Source: Gaiellasilicea sp039914895
Lineage (GTDB): Bacteria; Actinomycetota; Thermoleophilia; Gaiellales; Gaiellaceae
Length of the DNA: 8,542 bases
Assembly (NCBI GenBank): GCA_039914895.1
Contig: JBDSOJ010000253.1
Coordinates: 1 to 8,542 of the forward strand
Reading direction: 5' to 3'
In this document: positions 6,552-8,542 of the stretch, one piece after another
How positions within the stretch are numbered: position 1 is the stretch's first letter
Layout of the letters: every line of letters begins with the position of its first letter
Notes under the pieces: generated by a model
Told to the model about the DNA's origin: nothing
Database searches by the model: none
The model's input: only the letters and a program-made list of their open reading frames with translations
Made by a program: the position numbers and the translations under genes

Positions 6552-7118
6552 TTGACCTCCGTCGCCGCCCACGAGCCAATCAGGACAGCGCTTCGCGCGC
6601 TCGTGCTCGTCGTGGCGTTCGTGGCCCTGCTCGTCGCCGCGGCGCCCGCCGGAGCCGCGGAGTCGTGCGGTCGCAAGGTGATCGACGATTGGTACAACGA
6701 CGGCCGGATCGACGGCACCTACGCGCTTCGCTGCTACGACGACGCGATCGAGATCCTGCCGCGCGACGTTCGCGTCTACTCGAGCGCCGAGGAGGACATC
6801 CGGCGCGCGTCCCAGGCCGCGAAGCGCGGCGAGCCGGCACCGCCCGCCCGTACCGACCCCTCGCCCGACGGGGGCACGAACCCGCCGGACGACTCCGACG
6901 ATCCGACGACGACCACGAGCACCCCGCCCGCGAACGGCCCGGACGACCCCGGACCCGACACCGAAGTGGCGCCTCCGATCGGCACCGAGAGCGCGAGCTC
7001 CGTACCGATCCCGCTCCTGATCCTCGGCGGTCTCGCGCTCCTGCTCGTGGCCGCCGGCTCGGCGGGCTACGTGATCCGCCGCGTCCAGGCACGCCGCCTG
7101 CCGCCTCCCGCGGCCTAG
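6552..7118 (+). CDS. secreted, C-terminally membrane-anchored protein of unknown function
   Basis: 188 residues in four parts. A signal peptide (about 1-36; basic n-region with R11 and R15, hydrophobic core VLVVAFVALLVAA, likely cleavage after AGA or AGAA). A small domain (37-90) with exactly two cysteines, C39 and C61, flanking DDWYNDGRIDGTYALRCY and probably forming a disulfide. A Pro/Thr/Asp linker (about 94-150) typical of wall-spanning stalks. A C-terminal TM helix (about 152-175) with a basic tail (RRVQARR). The globular part would face outside. I cannot name the fold, although I recall similar small proteins in Thermoleophilia genomes. The start is TTG at 6552, chosen because it gives a complete signal peptide; GTG at 6603 would cut the n-region. 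It has no LPXTG sorting motif and no operon partner before nrdJ. Confidence 0.72.
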   Translation: MTSVAAHEPIRTALRALVLVVAFVALLVAAAPAGAAESCGRKVIDDWYNDGRIDGTYALRCYDDAIEILPRDVRVYSSAEEDIRRASQAAKRGEPAPPARTDPSPDGGTNPPDDSDDPTTTTSTPPANGPDDPGPDTEVAPPIGTESASSVPIPLLILGGLALLLVAAGSAGYVIRRVQARRLPPPAA

Positions 7119-7140
7119 CGGACGCCTCCGCCCGCAGACC

Positions 7141-7152
7141 GCCGCCGGCGGC
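7141..7152. repeat. 12-bp perfect palindrome before the nrdJ promoter
   Basis: GCCGCCGGCGGC is self-complementary. It begins 23 nt after the stop of the secreted-protein gene and abuts the TACACT -10-like sequence. No T-run follows, so termination is unlikely; an operator between the -35 and -10 positions is possible. In such GC-rich DNA a palindrome of this composition may also be chance. Confidence 0.35.
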
Positions 7153-7158
7153 TACACT
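7153..7158 (+). promoter_or_regulatory. putative -10 of nrdJ
   Basis: TACACT fits TAnnnT. Transcription would begin about 7 nt downstream, near 7163-7166, which is where the first leader hairpin starts. No recognisable -35 lies 16-18 nt upstream, so an activator or alternative sigma factor may be needed. TAACGT at 7217-7222 is a second, weaker candidate that would shorten the leader. Confidence 0.35.
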
Positions 7159-7162
7159 GACT

Positions 7163-7262
7163 GGACGGTTTCTCGCTGTTTCATGCGGTTTCCTGCGTTC
7201 CGTCCGAGGCTGGGACTAACGTCCCCGATCCGCTCCGTGGCCCGCAGAAAGTCGCTGCGGGC
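7163..7262 (+). ncRNA. candidate structured leader of nrdJ (three hairpins)
   Basis: Three consecutive perfect stems. P1: GGACGG (7163-7168) with CCGTCC (7200-7205) around a 31-nt loop. P2: GGGAC (7212-7216), loop TAAC, GTCCC (7221-7225). P3: GCCCGCA (7240-7246), a 9-nt loop containing GAAA, TGCGGGC (7256-7262). A mutually exclusive pairing exists: TTTC-C-TGCG (7189-7197) or TTTC-A-TGCG (7179-7187) can pair, with one bulge, to CGCAGAAA (7243-7250), opening P3. The 3' arm of P1 (CGTCC, 7201-7205) also matches GGACG in the nrdJ ribosome-binding region (7286-7290). I cannot place it in a known class; an nrdJ RNA motif has been described upstream of class II reductase genes and membership should be tested. 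Structure was read by eye with no folding energies. Confidence 0.45.
7168..7197 (+). repeat. three tandem 10-bp GTTTC repeats in the nrdJ leader
   Basis: GTTTCTCGCT, GTTTCATGCG and GTTTCCTGCG follow one another without gaps, and TTCCG begins a decayed fourth unit. The 10-bp period is close to one helical turn, so the GTTTC cores would lie on one face of the DNA. They also make up almost the whole loop of hairpin P1. Either a protein-binding array in DNA or an RNA pairing element is possible. Confidence 0.6.
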
Positions 7263-7281
7263 GACCGTACAAGCCGAAGGT

Positions 7282-7288
7282 GAGAGGA
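7282..7288 (+). promoter_or_regulatory. nrdJ Shine-Dalgarno
   Basis: GAGAGGA ends 5 nt before the ATG at 7294. It is the clearest ribosome-binding site in this window, where several other genes look leaderless, which fits translation being controlled here through the long leader. Confidence 0.65.
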
Positions 7289-7293
7289 CGAGA

Positions 7294-8542
7294 ATGGCGA
7301 CCGCAAAGCAGATCAAAGACCCAGCGCAGGAAGCAGGAGCCCCGCAGGACGAGATCGTGAACGTCGTCGTCGAGGAGACGGCGTCGGTTACCCCGGGCCG
7401 CTTCTTCACGATTCCCGGGCGCGACCCATTCGACGAGATCGAGTGGGAGCTTCGTGACGCGATCATCCCGGGCAAGGACGGGCCGGCCTTCGAGCAGCGG
7501 AACGTCGAGTTCCCGCGCTTCTGGTCGCAGACGGCGACGAACATCGTCGCGCAGAAGTACTTCCGCGGGCGGCTCAGCTCCCCCGAGCGCGAGCGCAGCG
7601 TCAAGCAGATGATCGGCCGTGTCGTCGACACGATCGGCGGCTGGGGCCGAGCGGGTGGCTATTTCGCCGGCACCGAGGAGGCGGAGACCTTCGCGGCCGA
7701 GCTGAAGGCGATCCTGGTCAACCAGTACGCCTCCTTCAACTCGCCGGTCTGGTTCAACGTCGGCTTCGAGGAGAAGCCGCAGTGCTCCGCCTGTTTCATC
7801 CTCTCGATCGACGACTCGATGGAGTCGATCCTCGACTGGATCCGGCGCGAGGGCGTGATCTTTCGCGGCGGCTCAGGCTCGGGCCTCAACCTCTCGAAGC
7901 TGCGCAGCTCGAAGGAGCAGCTCTCGAAGGGCGGCTATGCGTCCGGCCCCGTCAGCTTCATGCGCGGCGCCGACGCCTCGGCGGGGACGATCAAGTCGGG
8001 CGGCAAGACGCGGCGCGCGGCCAAGATGGTCGTGCTCGACGTCGATCACCCCGACATCGAGGAGTTCATCTGGTGCAAGGCCAAGGAGGAGCGGAAGGCG
8101 CGCGTCCTCGAGCAGGCCGGCTACGACATGTCGCTCGACTCGCCGGACTGGGCCTCGATCCAGTATCAGAACGCGAACAACTCGGTCCGCGTCAGCGACG
8201 CCTTCATGGAGGCGGCGCTCGAGAGCAAGGAGTGGGGCCTGACCGCGCGAACCGACGGCGCGGTCGTCGAGACGACCGACGCCCGCGGCCTGCTCCGGCA
8301 GATCGCCGAGGCGTCGTGGCAGTGCGCCGACCCGGGCGTCCAGTACGACACGACGATCAACTCGTGGCACACGCTCCCGAACACGGGCCGGATCAACGCA
8401 TCCAATCCGTGCTCGGAGTACATGTCGATCGACGACTCGGCGTGCAACCTCTCCTCGCTCAACCTGATGAAGTTCCGGCGCGAGGACGGCGAGTTCGACG
8501 TCGCCGCGTTCGAGCACGCCGTCGACGTGATGTTCCTCGCGC
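7294..8542 (+). CDS. nrdJ: adenosylcobalamin-dependent (class II) ribonucleotide reductase, N-terminal part
   Basis: Reduces ribonucleotides to deoxyribonucleotides using adenosylcobalamin to make a thiyl radical; cytoplasmic, oxygen-independent. 416 codons are present and the gene continues off the right edge, so the C-terminal redox cysteines are not visible. Class II marks: FNSPVWFNVG at 148-157; PQCSACF at 162-168, with C164 or C167 the likely N-side redox cysteine; FRGGSGSGLNL at 190-200; SGPVSFMRGADASAGTIKSGG at 217-237; YQNANNSVRV at 291-300; CADPGVQYD at 344-352; and the radical site NPCSE at 371-375, in which C373 is the expected thiyl-radical residue and N371/E375 the active-site partners. 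No N-terminal ATP-cone is evident. The start ATG has a good Shine-Dalgarno 5 nt away and no in-frame start just upstream. It closely resembles the Streptomyces-type NrdJ as I remember it. Confidence 0.95.
   Translation, partial: MATAKQIKDPAQEAGAPQDEIVNVVVEETASVTPGRFFTIPGRDPFDEIEWELRDAIIPGKDGPAFEQRNVEFPRFWSQTATNIVAQKYFRGRLSSPERERSVKQMIGRVVDTIGGWGRAGGYFAGTEEAETFAAELKAILVNQYASFNSPVWFNVGFEEKPQCSACFILSIDDSMESILDWIRREGVIFRGGSGSGLNLSKLRSSKEQLSKGGYASGPVSFMRGADASAGTIKSGGKTRRAAKMVVLDVDHPDIEEFIWCKAKEERKARVLEQAGYDMSLDSPDWASIQYQNANNSVRVSDAFMEAALESKEWGLTARTDGAVVETTDARGLLRQIAEASWQCADPGVQYDTTINSWHTLPNTGRINASNPCSEYMSIDDSACNLSSLNLMKFRREDGEFDVAAFEHAVDVMFLA

Noticed and set aside
6526..6560. tRNA T-arm-like sequence on the minus strand (GGCTCGATTCCC)
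   Set aside because: No TTCGA loop, no matching acceptor, D or anticodon arm nearby.
7141..7152. Intrinsic terminator after the secreted-protein gene
   Set aside because: The palindrome has no loop beyond its own centre and no following T-run.
7151..7170. NrdR box upstream of nrdJ
   Set aside because: ACACT at 7154-7158 matches a half site, but there is no symmetric second half and no paired box at suitable spacing.
7119..7293. Canonical cobalamin riboswitch upstream of nrdJ
   Set aside because: Only a partial AAGCC B12-box-like stretch at 7271 and CCCGCA at 7241 resemble it; the L4/L5 core and the surrounding multi-stem architecture are not seen. A covariance-model search would settle it.
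7873..8517. Minus-strand 214-codon open frame inside nrdJ
   Set aside because: It is antisense to the invariant NrdJ motifs (NANNSVRV, NPCSE), which fully explain this DNA.

Overview
The window comes from a very GC-rich bacterium (roughly 70% or more by eye) with strong G/C at third codon positions and frequent GTG/TTG starts. The style of its class II ribonucleotide reductase, delta-prime and envelope proteins points to a deep actinobacterium; Thermoleophilia (Gaiellales or Solirubrobacterales) is my best guess. That is inference from remembered protein families, not a search. I see no IS element, phage gene, CRISPR array, tRNA or rRNA.

Layout. Positions 1-1919 lie on the minus strand and read tmk (thymidylate kinase) -> holB-like (DNA polymerase III delta-prime, overlapping tmk by 23 nt) -> the N-terminus of a sigma-70-family factor that runs off the left edge. 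Only 19 nt upstream of tmk, a plus-strand group starts: an NAD-dependent sugar-nucleotide epimerase (1939-2829), a PIG-V-type membrane mannosyltransferase (2820-3974, overlapping by 10 nt) and a small membrane-anchored LytR_C-domain protein (4013-4513). This looks like one operon for envelope glycan work. It meets, stop to stop with one base between, a minus-strand O-antigen ligase/polymerase-like protein with a C-terminal TPR tail (4515-6389). Divergent from that is a secreted, C-terminally anchored protein of unknown function (6552-7118). The right edge holds the first 416 codons of nrdJ, the B12-dependent ribonucleotide reductase (7294 to the end).

How the parts fit. tmk, holB and nrdJ all serve DNA precursor supply or replication. 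The epimerase, PIG-V protein, LytR_C protein and O-antigen ligase-like protein form a cell-surface polysaccharide set lying between them.

The least explained DNA is regulatory. (1) In the 19-nt tmk/epimerase gap, -10 hexamers for both directions sit on the same seven bases (TAGGATA), each 6-8 nt from its start codon, suggesting one bidirectional promoter with two leaderless transcripts. (2) The 175-nt nrdJ leader holds three consecutive perfect hairpins. The first encloses three in-phase 10-bp GTTTC repeats. Two of the repeats can pair with the 5' arm of the third hairpin, and the 3' arm of the first hairpin can pair with the nrdJ Shine-Dalgarno. I see no standard cobalamin-riboswitch core, so this is my best candidate for an undescribed, or at least unassigned, regulatory RNA in the window.
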